Below, piece after piece: positions 1-9,285 of a stretch of DNA of 64,000 nucleotides (within the stretch, counting starts at the first letter, position 1; each line of letters starts with the position of its first letter). The notes under the pieces were generated by a model. It was given only the letters and a program-made list of their open reading frames with translations, was not told where the DNA came from and ran no database searches. The stretch is from the NCBI GenBank assembly GCA_025408425.1, contig JANXYX010000050.1, positions 62,001 to 126,000 on the forward strand, in the 5' to 3' direction. A program made the position numbers and the translations under genes. This DNA is from Granulicella sp. (GTDB taxonomy: Bacteria > Acidobacteriota > Terriglobia > Terriglobales > Acidobacteriaceae).

Positions 1-520
1 GATTGAAGGTTAAAGCCTGGGCCACTTCCACGATCGCAAGACTACGAAAGTCTAGCTCCCGCTCCATCAAGACTTGTGAGATGACCATCAGAGAAGTGAG
101 AAGCAGCGCCACTCCTATGAGTCGAAAGAAGGTACTGCCATGGTTCGCCATGTGATAGCGGAAAGCAAGCCAGGGTGCCAACGCCCATATCCCCAGGAAG
201 ATGAGCCCAACCACGGCCTGTTGCGCGGTGAAGACTGCACGGAAATCCGCGACGGAAGGGTGCTCTTCGGTGCGTATCAAGTTTGCGGCAAAGCCAGTGC
301 CTCCAAAGATGCTCAGAAAAGCAGCGAAGAAAAGGACTACCCCGAAAAAGCCAAACTCGGTTGGAGTCAGTATCCTCGACAGGATGATCCCGCCAGCGAT
401 GCTGCTGCCATATACCAAGCCTTGCCGAACGAACAACGCAGCTGCTCCCCGGGCGGCCTGGCTAGCAAACTGACTGCTTCCCGGTCGTCTCGCCTCCGTG
501 GAAGACGATTTACCTGTCAC
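1..520 (-). CDS. Wzx-like polysaccharide flippase, N-terminal part (partial)
   Basis: The reverse strand reads open from a GTG at 520 through the window edge, giving about 173 N-terminal residues; the C-terminal half lies outside. After a short basic tail come hydrophobic segments, including the stretch around 'GIILSRILTPTEFGFFGVV', typical of the first helices of the MVF/MATE-fold oligosaccharide flippases (RfbX/Wzx). These proteins move undecaprenyl-linked sugar repeat units across the inner membrane. The start is uncertain. An AAGGAG lies only 2-4 bases before the GTG, while an in-frame TTG at 538 has AGAGGG 8 bases upstream. Further on lie Wzz-like and Wza-like genes, so this belongs to an exopolysaccharide locus. 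Confidence 0.75.
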   Translation of the reverse strand, partial: MTGKSSSTEARRPGSSQFASQAARGAAALFVRQGLVYGSSIAGGIILSRILTPTEFGFFGVVLFFAAFLSIFGGTGFAANLIRTEEHPSVADFRAVFTAQQAVVGLIFLGIWALAPWLAFRYHMANHGSTFFRLIGVALLLTSLMVISQVLMERELDFRSLAIVEVAQALTFN

Positions 521-940
521 TTCTCCTTCGTCCTGCAAATAGCTGTCCCTCTTTGATCGATCGACTTACGTCATCCAACCACTATTCGCAATGGTAAATG
601 GCGTTGAGAATTTTAGTTTCCTTTGCCGCAAATGAGCGGGACTTCGGCAGCGAGGATTCTCTCGATTCCAAAAGCCGCTTCTACGAGTTCGCTAGAGGCA
701 CAAGCTTCTCTCCGGAGGGTTCTCCCTCTGCTCGGCCATGCAATAATAGGCACGCGTAATACATAGTATCTAGCGAGGTTTACTGCAGAAGTTTCTCGTT
801 CCATCTGAATATCATGGCGCTGGTCGATTGGCTTCGCGTCATCTCAAAGTTCACGATTGGATAGCCGAAAAGCGTAAGTCCGTGACATTCATCCAGCCCA
901 TCGCCGAATACGACGATCTAGCCTTTAAGGGAAATCATTC
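521..940. other. Intergenic region between divergent flippase and methyltransferase genes
   Basis: No well-supported gene. A 63-codon reverse ORF at 613-804 has no ribosome binding site and resembles no known family. A plus-strand open stretch at 774-944 is listed separately as a possible gene remnant. The region should hold divergent promoters, but I see no clear -35/-10 pair. Confidence 0.4.
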
Positions 941-944
941 TTGA
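774..944 (+). pseudogene. Possible 3' remnant of a gene ahead of the methyltransferase
   Basis: From just after a TAG at 771-773 a frame stays open for 56 codons. It ends in a TGA at 942-944 that overlaps the TTG start of the next gene at 941. Overlapping stop and start codons are typical of real neighbouring genes. However, there is no ATG in the frame and no plausible start with a ribosome binding site. The translated text (includes 'FLVPSEYHGAGRLASRHLK') is not one I recognise. It could be a 5'-deleted gene or chance. Confidence 0.2.
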
Positions 945-1696
945 CTCAACTCGACATATTCCTCGCACGCGCAGTGAAAAGATACCTCACGCGAAAGCCC
1001 GTATTGCGCGCGGTTCGGCACTCGGAACCCAGCATCATCTGCTCAGCCGACGACGATGCACAAACGAATGACCTGCTCGTGGAGCTTAGCTTAAAGGCAA
1101 TTCAGGACGCCAGGAACACTAGCCTGCGCGATCTGGCGGAAAAGAACAAAGAACTGCCCGACGCCGTCTACTACGACGTATATCCCGGAAACCACTATCG
1201 ACTCCTTCAGGTGCTGGCGCGCAATTTGGCCAGGCGCCGCATCATCGAAGTTGGCACATTCACCGGCATGAGTTCGGCCTGCATGTTGCGTGGTATGCCA
1301 GAATCATGCAAACTCACTACCTTCGACCTGGTTGCATGGCGCCAGTTCGGCTCTCACCTGAGCGAAGAAGATTTTGCCTCGGGACGAATAACTCAGATTC
1401 TCGAAGACCTCTCCAACCCGAGCACCTTCGAGAAGCACTTGCCTCTCTTCAACGAATCGGAATTGATCTTCTGCGACGCGCCCAAGGATGGAATCTTCGA
1501 GCACAAGTTCCTAACCAACCTCACGCGAGTCAAACCTACGTCGACCTGTCTTCTCGTTCTGGACGATATCAGGCTCCTCAATATGATCGACGTTTGGAGA
1601 GCTATTAAATCTCCAAAGCTCGATCTGACCTCATTCGGACACTGGGCCGGCACCGGACTGGTCGACATCACTGAAGGTCTCAGGTTCGAGCTCTAA
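941..1696 (+). CDS. Class I SAM-dependent methyltransferase
   Basis: A 251-residue protein with the glycine-rich SAM-binding motif I 'EVGTFTG' at about residues 103-109. It is followed by an acidic strand end and later 'ELIFCDAPKDG', the fourth-strand acidic motif of Rossmann-like O-methyltransferases (caffeoyl-CoA OMT-like class). It starts at a TTG with AAGGGA 8 bases upstream; no ATG fits better. No membrane segment is seen, so it should be cytoplasmic. Lying between a flippase and chain-length genes, it may methylate a sugar or carrier-linked intermediate of the exopolysaccharide. That substrate is a guess from context. Confidence 0.75.
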   Translation: MTQLDIFLARAVKRYLTRKPVLRAVRHSEPSIICSADDDAQTNDLLVELSLKAIQDARNTSLRDLAEKNKELPDAVYYDVYPGNHYRLLQVLARNLARRRIIEVGTFTGMSSACMLRGMPESCKLTTFDLVAWRQFGSHLSEEDFASGRITQILEDLSNPSTFEKHLPLFNESELIFCDAPKDGIFEHKFLTNLTRVKPTSTCLLVLDDIRLLNMIDVWRAIKSPKLDLTSFGHWAGTGLVDITEGLRFEL

Positions 1697-1717
1697 GACA
1701 GTCCCGAGTGCTGTCTT
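1695..1717. terminator. Hairpin between convergent genes
   Basis: Perfect 7-base arms AAGACAG and CTGTCTT around a 9-base loop, starting at the last two bases of the methyltransferase stop codon. It sits between convergent genes and could end transcription from either side. The T run is weak. Confidence 0.4.
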
Positions 1718-1762
1718 CTTCTCGAAGGCAGCACAGCTCCCTGGAGCCCACCATCGCGCAGC

Positions 1763-2998
1763 TTAGTTTGTAAGTGCTGTCACTTTCAGCCGATCTTCTT
1801 GTGATACCTGTAAAGCATGCCGGAGCAGAACCCAAACGAGTCCAAATAGTCCACCAACAACAGCAGCCAAACCGGTCCACAAGCTGCGCTTTGGTCCAGA
1901 CTTCGTATCCGGCACCACGGCACTATCTACCACCTGGACTAACGGTGCCGAGCGAGACTCCTCTAATTTCGCACCCTCATACTGGCGAAGTAACAAATCG
2001 TAGAGCGCCTCATGGTACTTCACATCTCGTGCCTTGCGGACATAGATAAGCATCAGTGCGGGAACCTTGGAAGTGGGAACTTGAACGCTCCCCACACCAC
2101 CTTGCCCACTTGAGTTTTCCAGCCGATTCAACTGCACCTTCAGTCCGGCAATCTCCGATCGAATGCGGATTACGTCCGGGTTCTGCTCAGTTGCCGCCTG
2201 GCTCATCGCAGCGAGCTGAATCTCGCGGCTGGCAATATCAGCTCGCGTCTGCGCGATCGTCTCAAGTTGGAGTCGAGCCTGCCCGCCAGGTTGAATCATT
2301 CCCGTCTCACTCTGGCTTCGCGCTAGTTCCACCTCTGCATCCGCCAGCAGGTTCTTCTCTTTTTCAAGTTGCTGCCCGAAGAACAGCCGCCTCTGACTTG
2401 CCTCTGTCAACGCGAGGTGATCATTCTGTGATTGCAATGCACTCAGATAGGCGTTAGCCAGGTCAGCCGCACGCTTCGGATCATGATCCTCAACACTCAC
2501 CGTGATGATCGTATCCTTACCCGAAACAAACTCAGTATGTGCTCTCAGTACTCGCTCAGTCTGACTCAGCTTCTTCGTCTCATAAACCTTTGCGAGATCA
2601 AATCGACGAATCAGATCATCCGCGACACTGCGGCTGCTCAATATCCCAACATACAGCAGCGTCGGATCTCTGAGGCTGCTCAACGCCCCACTTCCCGCGC
2701 CCAGCGCGCCGAGCTGGCTCATCAACGATGACGATCCGCTGGCCATTGAGTTTGGCGGCAAAAAACTTGCTTGCGCCGTGTAAGTTGGCCGCATAAGTAG
2801 AACTACAACGGCCGTGATAACCGCAGGCACTAATGCAAACTTCAGAATCACCCACTTATGCGCCAGCACCACAGTCCAAAGAGCCAGCAGGTCCACTTCA
2901 TCTTCCTCATGGGCAAGACTCGCATCCGCGCGATAGGTAGCGTCAGAAGGAACTTCATTGCGTGTTGGAAGAGCCTGCTCCAGCATAGACAACCTCAC
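1763..2998 (-). CDS. Wzz/GNVR-type polysaccharide chain-length and export protein
   Basis: A 411-residue inner-membrane protein with the topology of polysaccharide co-polymerases. There is one membrane helix near residues 49-69, a long periplasmic part rich in coiled coil (about 150-340, with Gln/Leu/Arg heptads), and a second helix near residues 370-392. The proline-rich text after the first helix and 'LLRQYEGAKLEESRSAPLVQVVDSAVVP' near the C terminus match the Wzz/KpsE/GNVR families. It controls polymer length and couples to the outer-membrane exporter. No tyrosine-kinase domain is fused. The GTG start at 2998 overlaps the TGA of the Wza-like gene (GTGA), so translation is probably coupled; an ATG 12 bases in is the alternative start. 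Confidence 0.82.
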   Translation of the reverse strand: MRLSMLEQALPTRNEVPSDATYRADASLAHEEDEVDLLALWTVVLAHKWVILKFALVPAVITAVVVLLMRPTYTAQASFLPPNSMASGSSSLMSQLGALGAGSGALSSLRDPTLLYVGILSSRSVADDLIRRFDLAKVYETKKLSQTERVLRAHTEFVSGKDTIITVSVEDHDPKRAADLANAYLSALQSQNDHLALTEASQRRLFFGQQLEKEKNLLADAEVELARSQSETGMIQPGGQARLQLETIAQTRADIASREIQLAAMSQAATEQNPDVIRIRSEIAGLKVQLNRLENSSGQGGVGSVQVPTSKVPALMLIYVRKARDVKYHEALYDLLLRQYEGAKLEESRSAPLVQVVDSAVVPDTKSGPKRSLWTGLAAVVGGLFGLVWVLLRHALQVSQEDRLKVTALTN

Positions 2999-5619
2999 TT
3001 CACCAACACATTGATGGCAGCGGCAGCAAGCGCAAACTGGCCAACAATCGTCGCTATATCCACAAGAGTCCGCAACGTGGTGCCCTTGGTGAAGTTCTGA
3101 GGCACCACAACCGTATCGCCCGGATAGAGCCGTACTGAATCGAAATTGTCCCCGCGCAGGGTCGAGCTGTACTGTCGGCTTACCACCGATCCATCGGCCC
3201 TCACCACAAACTCACGTTTCTTGTCCGCATCACGGTTACTTCCACCGGCCTGCTTCATGTATCCCCCTACGCGCCGGCCCGGTTCGTACAGAAATGCATT
3301 CGCGTTGTACACAGCGCCTTCCACCGCAACCATCGAGGGTACCCGTGGCACTAGAAAGCGATCGCCATCTTCCAATGGAAGGTCTGGTAGTGCATCGGAC
3401 CCTTTGCTATCCACCGGCAGATTCAGGACGATGCGGCCAGTAGCCTGCATCTGCCGCAACCGCGTTACCAGAAGCTGTGACTGTTGCTGCGTAGCCGTAA
3501 CAGCGGCATTGTCTTGTTGCGACACGGCCCTGCTCGCAGCTTGCAGCACAGCGCTGCCCGCCTGCCGCTCCAACTGGTTCGCATAGTCAGTCAACCGCTG
3601 CTGCTGCGACCGCCGAGTCGACTCACGCGAAAAATCCGAACCATAAAGGTACGCATCCGCCGTCAGGCCGCCAGCACGCGCCACCAACTGCCGCAATGTC
3701 TCCCCAGGTCGAACCGTATAAACGCCCGCCGCTACAAACTCGCCTTCCAGCCGTACATACCGAGTCTGCTGTGACTGCGGCACTCGAAGATCAGCCTTCG
3801 AAAAAATTGTCACCACGTCTTCAGGAAGCAGCTCATAGTTCTGCGACTCATCACCATTCAGCACCACGGCACCCAGATTGAACGGAATCAGAGACGTAGT
3901 CAGATCCGTCTTGTCCTGCCGGTCAATAACCGCATAGTTCCAGTTGATATCTGGTCCGCTGGCCATGACATAGGTCTTCGGGCCGAACAGCATCGAAGCC
4001 ACTCCAGCCTCCGCGGTCCCGGTAGAGCCACCCCCTCCAGTCGTAGCCGCGTCAGGCGCTGGAGGAGTGCTCGGTGCGCGCTGCACCACAGCATTGCTGG
4101 TTGCAGAAGATCCTCCCGCGTTCGATGCTTGCAGCGTTGCATCATTGCTCGACGTTGTCCCGCCCCCTGCGTCCGGCATCTGCAGTTCATCCGCGTAGAA
4201 CTGCGACGTGGTGCCGTCAGCATTCAACTGTTCCGTCACCCCAGCTTGTGATTGCAATCGCTGCTGACGCTGCGCCTGAGGAACAGGCAACGGAATGTAG
4301 TTCAGTGAGGACGCGCCCAACTTCGCCCGTTGTTGCCAATAGTCTCGCGTGACCAGCGAGTCCTTCGTCGGAATCAGGTCCCGCACTCGCATCCCCGGAT
4401 GCCAGGCGTAACGTCCCGGGTTTGCCACGTTCCCGCGAAGCGTCACAGCATCCTGAAACTGGTCCGAAATCGTGGGAAACTCCAGAATGTCACCATCCTG
4501 CAGAACAGTCGCTCTCCCCGTATCCGTCCACGCAAACTCAACCACGCTACGCTTCGAACGATTTGAAACTCGCTCGATACGCAGTGCCTGCGTCAGTGCC
4601 ACATTCGTCAACCCGCCTGCAAGCTCAGCAGCATCCGACACCGTCGCTCCAGCATTCAACTCATAGATCGCCGGGATATTAACGCTCCCAGCCACCGCGA
4701 CCTGCGCCCCGACATTCGGGATATAGATCACATCCCCCGGTAGCAGTTGCCGGTCCTTCGACTTGTCCCCGTGTAGCAGCAGGTCATACAGGTCGAACTC
4801 CGTCACCACCTTGTCGCCGCGCTTCAACTCAATGTGCCGCATGCTGCCCTGGGGTGTAGGACCGCCAGTAACAAACAATGCATTCACCAGAGTACTCAGC
4901 GAACTCACGGTGTAACTGCCCGGTCGCCGCGCCTGCCCCACCACAAATATCTGGATCGATCGCAACTCCCCCATATTCACGTTCAGGTCAAAGTTACGAA
5001 ACACCCTGCTCATCTGAGACTTCACAAACTCCTGCACCTGCGAGAAAGGAAGCCCGGACACATGAATCGGGCCCACCTGCGGTAAATACACATTGCCCGT
5101 TCGATCAACCGTGTAATGGCCATTCAGGTTTACCTGTCCCCAGACTTGGATCAGTAACTCATCGCCCGGCCCAATCACATACTCAGGGGTTACCGGAACC
5201 CGGTCAACTGGTGCAAAAGTCGACGGTGTATTTTCAAATAAATTTGCGCCATAGATCGGCAGCGGTCTGCCCAGCGTATCCCGCACCATCCGCTGAAACT
5301 CTGTTGGGCGATAAGTTGGCTGAGCTTGTCGGCTCGCCGCTTGCTGATAAACATTGCCCGTGGCACCGCCCGGGACGCAATTCTGACGCCCCTGGCAATC
5401 CGCTAATCGCTGCCCGCTCGATTGCTCATCCTGCAGAATCACCCCACGCGAAATACTAGGCTGCGCCGGATAAATCTGCCGCTGCTGAGTCGGCTCCGCT
5501 GTTGGGTCCGCATCCTGGCTTGTCGGCACTTGCTGCGCAATTGCTGAGGAAGACACGAGTGCTGCAAATAAAAATGTGTTCAACAACCAAGGACTCTTCG
5601 CGGTCGGAGCCAACTGCAT
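2995..5619 (-). CDS. Wza-like outer-membrane polysaccharide exporter with SLBB domains
   Basis: An 874-residue secreted protein. A signal peptide ends near 'SSSAIAQQ' (about residue 28). A low-complexity Gln-rich linker follows, then the Poly_export domain (around 140-220, containing 'YVIGPGDELLIQVWGQVNL'). At least three SLBB beta-grasp repeats follow, marked by 'VFVVGQARRPGSYTV'-like text and repeated 'LLPGDVIYIP' / 'LEDGDRFLVP' / 'LYPGDTVVVPQ' endings. The C terminus has a hydrophobic helix. It is longer than E. coli Wza (about 380) because of extra SLBB repeats, as in many acidobacterial and delta-proteobacterial homologs. It forms the export channel and acts with the Wzz-like protein encoded immediately downstream. 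Confidence 0.88.
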   Translation of the reverse strand: MQLAPTAKSPWLLNTFLFAALVSSSAIAQQVPTSQDADPTAEPTQQRQIYPAQPSISRGVILQDEQSSGQRLADCQGRQNCVPGGATGNVYQQAASRQAQPTYRPTEFQRMVRDTLGRPLPIYGANLFENTPSTFAPVDRVPVTPEYVIGPGDELLIQVWGQVNLNGHYTVDRTGNVYLPQVGPIHVSGLPFSQVQEFVKSQMSRVFRNFDLNVNMGELRSIQIFVVGQARRPGSYTVSSLSTLVNALFVTGGPTPQGSMRHIELKRGDKVVTEFDLYDLLLHGDKSKDRQLLPGDVIYIPNVGAQVAVAGSVNIPAIYELNAGATVSDAAELAGGLTNVALTQALRIERVSNRSKRSVVEFAWTDTGRATVLQDGDILEFPTISDQFQDAVTLRGNVANPGRYAWHPGMRVRDLIPTKDSLVTRDYWQQRAKLGASSLNYIPLPVPQAQRQQRLQSQAGVTEQLNADGTTSQFYADELQMPDAGGGTTSSNDATLQASNAGGSSATSNAVVQRAPSTPPAPDAATTGGGGSTGTAEAGVASMLFGPKTYVMASGPDINWNYAVIDRQDKTDLTTSLIPFNLGAVVLNGDESQNYELLPEDVVTIFSKADLRVPQSQQTRYVRLEGEFVAAGVYTVRPGETLRQLVARAGGLTADAYLYGSDFSRESTRRSQQQRLTDYANQLERQAGSAVLQAASRAVSQQDNAAVTATQQQSQLLVTRLRQMQATGRIVLNLPVDSKGSDALPDLPLEDGDRFLVPRVPSMVAVEGAVYNANAFLYEPGRRVGGYMKQAGGSNRDADKKREFVVRADGSVVSRQYSSTLRGDNFDSVRLYPGDTVVVPQNFTKGTTLRTLVDIATIVGQFALAAAAINVLVK

Positions 5620-5920
5620 GTAGTGCCATCCTCAAAAACTAATCTCTGTCTTCTACTCGCGCATCCTGCTCGAGGAATCAGGCAAAGCACTCAGTACCAA
5701 ATCGTCAACGCCACCGCCACCAGAATACAACAGGTATATAGCTCCACTTCCCTCGCGAAGCCAGTCTGATACCCCACATCCGCAACATTCCAAACAAGGA
5801 TCCAGCAGCGCTCGGAGATCAGCAAACTGCCAGGCGGTCCGTAGCGCACTTGATGCAGCAGCCACGATCCAGTTGCTGCACCTATCCCGCCTTCGCAGAG
5901 TCGTGACGAGCCATCCAGCG
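5620..5920. other. Intergenic region downstream of gatA
   Basis: No supported gene. On the reverse strand one frame ending in TGA at 5691 is open for about 75 codons and would encode a hydrophobic C-terminus (including 'YTCCILVAVALTIWY'). It has no start codon or ribosome binding site and runs into the 3' end of gatA. It may be chance or a remnant. No strong terminator is seen after gatA. Confidence 0.3.
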
Positions 5921-7369
5921 CTACAACCGCTCCACAGCCGCACCCACCCGCAGCATCGTCGCCTCACCAAAGTGAGGAGCCATAATCTGCACTCCAATCG
6001 GCAGTCCATCCTCCGTCTCTCCGCAAGGCACACTCACCCCGCAAATACCCGCCAGGCTCGCCGCGACCGAATAAATGTCAGCCAGATACATCTCCACCGG
6101 ATCTTCCGTCTTCTCCCCCAGCTTGAACGCAGGGGTCGGTGTCATCGGCCCGACAATCACATCCACATCGTGAAATGCCGCCAGAAAGTCCCGCGTCAAC
6201 AGCGCCCGAACCTGCTGAGCCTTCCGGTAGTACGCATCATAGTACCCAGCAGAGAGTGCATAGGTCCCCAAAAGTATCCGGCGCTTCACCTCGGCTCCGA
6301 ACCCGGCATCCCGGGTCTTCCGGTACATCGCCGAAAGCGTATTCGCCTCCTCCGCCCTCAACCCAAACCGCACCCCATCGAACCGTGAAAGATTCGACGA
6401 AGCCTCCGCCGTCGCAATCACGTAGTACGTCGGAATCGCGTATTTTGTGTGCGGTAAACTCACCGGCTTCACCACACAACCAGCCAGCTTCAGTCCATCC
6501 AAAGTCCGTTCGATCGCCGCCCGAATCTCAGGATCCAGCCCCTCGCCGAAGTACTCCGCAGGAACTCCAACCCGCAGCCCTTCCACCGGCTTATCCAGTG
6601 CTGCAACATATCCATCGACCGGACGGTCTGACGAAGTCTCATCCAGGCCATCCTGCCCTGCCAATACCTCCAACATCGTCGCCGCGTCCTTAATTGTCCG
6701 CGTAAACGGCCCCACCCGGTCCAGTGAAGACGCAAATGCAATCAGTCCATACCGGCTCACCCGCCCGTAGGTAGGCAGCACGCCCACCACGCCGCAAAAT
6801 GCCGCAGGCTGCCGAATCGAACCGCCCGTATCCGTTCCCAGCGTCGCCACCGCAAACCCCGCAGCCACCGCAGCCGCAGATCCACCACTCGACCCACCCG
6901 GAACTCGGTCTAAAGCCTTTGGATTCTTCACCGGACCATAAGCAGAGTTCTCGTTCGAGCTGCCCATCGCAAACTCATCACAATTCAACTTGCCCAGCAG
7001 CACCGCTCCTGCCGCCTCCAGCTTCTGCACCGCTGTCGCATCATAGGGCGGACGATACCCCTTTAGAATCAATGACCCAGCCGTAGCAGGCGAGCCCTTC
7101 ATCGTCAGCACATCCTTGATTCCCACCGGAACCCCAGCCAGCGGCCCCAGCAAGCCGCCCTTCGCGGCCGCAGCGTCCACACGCTCCGCCTGCGCCATCG
7201 CCCGTTCCCGGCTCAGCGACAGAAAGCTATTGATTCCTTTGCCATTTGCTCCGTCGTCGGCAGCAATACGCGCATAGTGCAGCTCCGCCATCGCAACAGC
7301 CGAGGTCTCCCCCGATGCAACCGCCGCCCGAACCCCATCAATCGTAAAATCCAATGCACTAACTCCCAT
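5921..7369 (-). CDS. gatA: Asp-tRNA(Asn)/Glu-tRNA(Gln) amidotransferase subunit A
   Basis: Amidase-signature enzyme that hydrolyses glutamine and passes ammonia to GatB for amidation of misacylated Asp-tRNA(Asn) or Glu-tRNA(Gln). All three members of the Ser-cisSer-Lys triad region are visible: the lysine in 'GVPVGIKDV', the serines in 'GGSSGGSAAAVAAG' and 'TDTGGSIRQPAAFCG'. Length of about 482 residues is normal. I start at the ATG at 7369 (MGVSALDF), because the twelve extra residues from an upstream TTG are hydrophobic and not family-like. gatC lies 43 bases upstream on the same strand; gatB is not in this window, so the complex is encoded at two loci. Confidence 0.95.
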   Translation of the reverse strand: MGVSALDFTIDGVRAAVASGETSAVAMAELHYARIAADDGANGKGINSFLSLSRERAMAQAERVDAAAAKGGLLGPLAGVPVGIKDVLTMKGSPATAGSLILKGYRPPYDATAVQKLEAAGAVLLGKLNCDEFAMGSSNENSAYGPVKNPKALDRVPGGSSGGSAAAVAAGFAVATLGTDTGGSIRQPAAFCGVVGVLPTYGRVSRYGLIAFASSLDRVGPFTRTIKDAATMLEVLAGQDGLDETSSDRPVDGYVAALDKPVEGLRVGVPAEYFGEGLDPEIRAAIERTLDGLKLAGCVVKPVSLPHTKYAIPTYYVIATAEASSNLSRFDGVRFGLRAEEANTLSAMYRKTRDAGFGAEVKRRILLGTYALSAGYYDAYYRKAQQVRALLTRDFLAAFHDVDVIVGPMTPTPAFKLGEKTEDPVEMYLADIYSVAASLAGICGVSVPCGETEDGLPIGVQIMAPHFGEATMLRVGAAVERL

Positions 7370-7412
7370 CAAAAGAAAACTCTCAAAAATCAGTAGCCAA
7401 ACCAATCACTGC

Positions 7413-7730
7413 CTACCGCTCAATCACCTTCGGCACCTTGAAGAACCGCCCATCCGTCTCCGGAGCCGCCGCCATCACTGCAGACCGATCCAACGAAGCC
7501 CGCACTTCATCCTGCCGCATTCCTTCACCATGATCATGCGCCAGCCCCCCCAGCATCTCGCCCACCTGCGCCATCGCCGGAACGCCCGTCGTATCTAGTT
7601 CATTCAACTCGGCAATATGCCCCAGAATCGCATTCAAATCGCGCTGCATCCGCGGCTCTTCCTCCGCCGTCAGCTCCAGATTCGCCAACTCAGCTACCCG
7701 CCGAACATCCTCAAGCGTTACGCCACTCAT
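7413..7730 (-). CDS. gatC: Asp/Glu-tRNA amidotransferase subunit C
   Basis: A 105-residue GatC, the small belt-like subunit that wraps GatA and GatB. It has the family N-terminus 'VTLEDVRRVAELANLELTAEE', the central 'HIAELNELDTTGVPAMAQV' and the C-terminal 'DGRFFKVPKVIER'. Its ATG overlaps the stop of the DciA-like gene (ATGA at 7727-7730), so the two are translationally coupled. gatA follows downstream. Confidence 0.95.
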   Translation of the reverse strand: MSGVTLEDVRRVAELANLELTAEEEPRMQRDLNAILGHIAELNELDTTGVPAMAQVGEMLGGLAHDHGEGMRQDEVRASLDRSAVMAAAPETDGRFFKVPKVIER

Positions 7731-8059
7731 AGCTCAACCCTTCCCGAATCATCTTTGTCACTACTCTCGTCGGGTCCTGATCTACCCACTTCGAAGTGTA
7801 TCCCGGTCACCGTCACCCCGGCGATCTTCCCCAACTCCCGCTGCAACAATCCGCTCATCGACCGCATCTGCTGCAGCCACGCGGCATCCGACACAATCAC
7901 CCGAACCACCCCATCCGTATACTCAGCCACAACACCACGATCCGCCAGCGCAGAACCACAAGCCACCGGCCACGCTGCCGCCAGCCGGTCTCCAGCGCTC
8001 ATCGCTTGTAGGCTCTTACCCAGCGCACCCCTCAGCAATGCCCGCATTCCCTCCAACAT
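7727..8059 (-). CDS. DUF721 (DciA-like) protein
   Basis: A 110-residue protein of the DUF721 family. It has the core 'AAAWPVACGSALADRG...VVRVIVSDAAWLQQM' followed by a leucine-rich helix. Relatives include DciA, the replicative helicase loader of bacteria lacking DnaC/DnaI. Here the domain is almost the whole protein, ending in an acidic tail. It lies between a glycosyltransferase gene and gatC with 4-base overlap, so it is probably expressed with them. A DciA role is inferred from family only. Confidence 0.7.
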   Translation of the reverse strand: MLEGMRALLRGALGKSLQAMSAGDRLAAAWPVACGSALADRGVVAEYTDGVVRVIVSDAAWLQQMRSMSGLLQRELGKIAGVTVTGIHFEVGRSGPDESSDKDDSGRVEL

Positions 8060-8074
8060 AACCTCCTTCAGCAG

Positions 8075-9217
8075 TTAGTACGTCTCTTGCACATCCACTC
8101 CCAGCAGCTTGTCACACTCTTCGGCTTCAGCCACAGCAGCCACCACCATATCCACCGTGATCCGGTCCATGCAATCCGTTGCCTGCCCATCAAAATCAAA
8201 TCCAAGGTGGAGATATCCACATCCCTCCCCAGGCGCCTCTACTCCAATCGCCCTTGGCCCCACCGGCCCCCACCGGCCATTCCGGTTAGGCCCGTTGATC
8301 GACACCGTAACCGCACCCAGTATCGCAGCAAGATGCATCACACCGGTGTTGACGCTCACCACAGCTCGTGCCCGCCGCAACAAATGCGACAACGAGACAA
8401 ATCCATCCGTCCCGATAAACGGCACTGCCCGAAGCCCAGCCACTTCCATACGCTTCACGAACGGCTGCATCCGCTCCAGATCCGACGGTGCGCCGGTAAT
8501 CGCAAACAACGTCTCCGGTCCCGCCAATCGTTGCGCCAGCAAGATCCATCGCTCCTCCGGCCACTCTCGCAGCCAGCTTCGCGTTCCAGAAGCCCACAGA
8601 TGAAACACCACAACATCCTTCTCGGCTGCCATCGGCGTTGCCGCTGCCGATACCACCACCCGAGGCGCAGCACCCGCTTCTATCCCCAGGCCTCTCAGCA
8701 AAGCCCGGAAGTTCTCAACTTCATGCCGGTTGTCTCCGTGCTCAACAGTAAAGTCATACCCGCGACCGCGATATTGTCCCGCCGTCCGAAATCCAGCCGT
8801 AAAACGCGCTCCCGACATCATGCTGTAAAACGCAGTCAGCCGCTGCCAGGATGAGAAATCCAGCAACACATCCAGCTGTTCTGATCGCAGACGCCGCACA
8901 GTCTCACCCAGATTCTTCAGGTCGACGATCACCCGTCGATCAATTCCGGGGATCAACTCTGCCGCTGCCAGATTCTGCTTCATGCAGAAATGAACCAGCT
9001 CCACCCCTTCACCAGTTCCATCAAAGTGCGCCCGAAGGTCCTGAACCGCCCCGGAAAACAGTAGCGTATCCCCCAGCGCAGGCGAGCACATCACCCCTAC
9101 CCGCTTGATCTCTGACAACGGCCAACGCCGTTTGCTCCGCAACGTCGCCAGCACATTCAGCACCGGGATGCCCAGCCAGAAGTCCATCAGCCGGTTCGCC
9201 TTACTCCCTCTTCGCAT
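8075..9217 (-). CDS. Glycosyltransferase family 9 (heptosyltransferase-like)
   Basis: A 380-residue GT-B enzyme. The N-terminal half has 'VGVMCSPALGDTLLFSGAV', the GT9 acceptor-site glycine motif. The C-terminal half has 'VVFHLWASGTRSWLREWPEERW' and 'VVSVNTGVMHLAAILGAVTVSINGP', the nucleotide-sugar binding region. Members transfer heptose or related sugars from ADP-sugars to lipopolysaccharide core. The stop is 16 bases from the DciA-like start. The donor and acceptor cannot be read from the sequence; a gmhB gene nearby makes ADP-heptose plausible. A downstream in-frame ATG at 9187 is an alternative start. Confidence 0.82.
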   Translation of the reverse strand: MRRGSKANRLMDFWLGIPVLNVLATLRSKRRWPLSEIKRVGVMCSPALGDTLLFSGAVQDLRAHFDGTGEGVELVHFCMKQNLAAAELIPGIDRRVIVDLKNLGETVRRLRSEQLDVLLDFSSWQRLTAFYSMMSGARFTAGFRTAGQYRGRGYDFTVEHGDNRHEVENFRALLRGLGIEAGAAPRVVVSAAATPMAAEKDVVVFHLWASGTRSWLREWPEERWILLAQRLAGPETLFAITGAPSDLERMQPFVKRMEVAGLRAVPFIGTDGFVSLSHLLRRARAVVSVNTGVMHLAAILGAVTVSINGPNRNGRWGPVGPRAIGVEAPGEGCGYLHLGFDFDGQATDCMDRITVDMVVAAVAEAEECDKLLGVDVQETY

Positions 9218-9285
9218 GGCTCAATTATAGCGACTCCCCACCACGTCGCGCCCGGATCTCCCACCCAAAATGAATCGTACAGCCC

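Noticed and set aside
613..804. A 63-codon reverse ORF in the flippase-methyltransferase gap
   Set aside because: No ribosome binding site, no recognisable family and unusual composition.
5653..6033. A 126-codon reverse ORF overlapping the end of gatA
   Set aside because: Cys/Trp/Arg-rich composition typical of a shifted frame; overlaps a certain gene.
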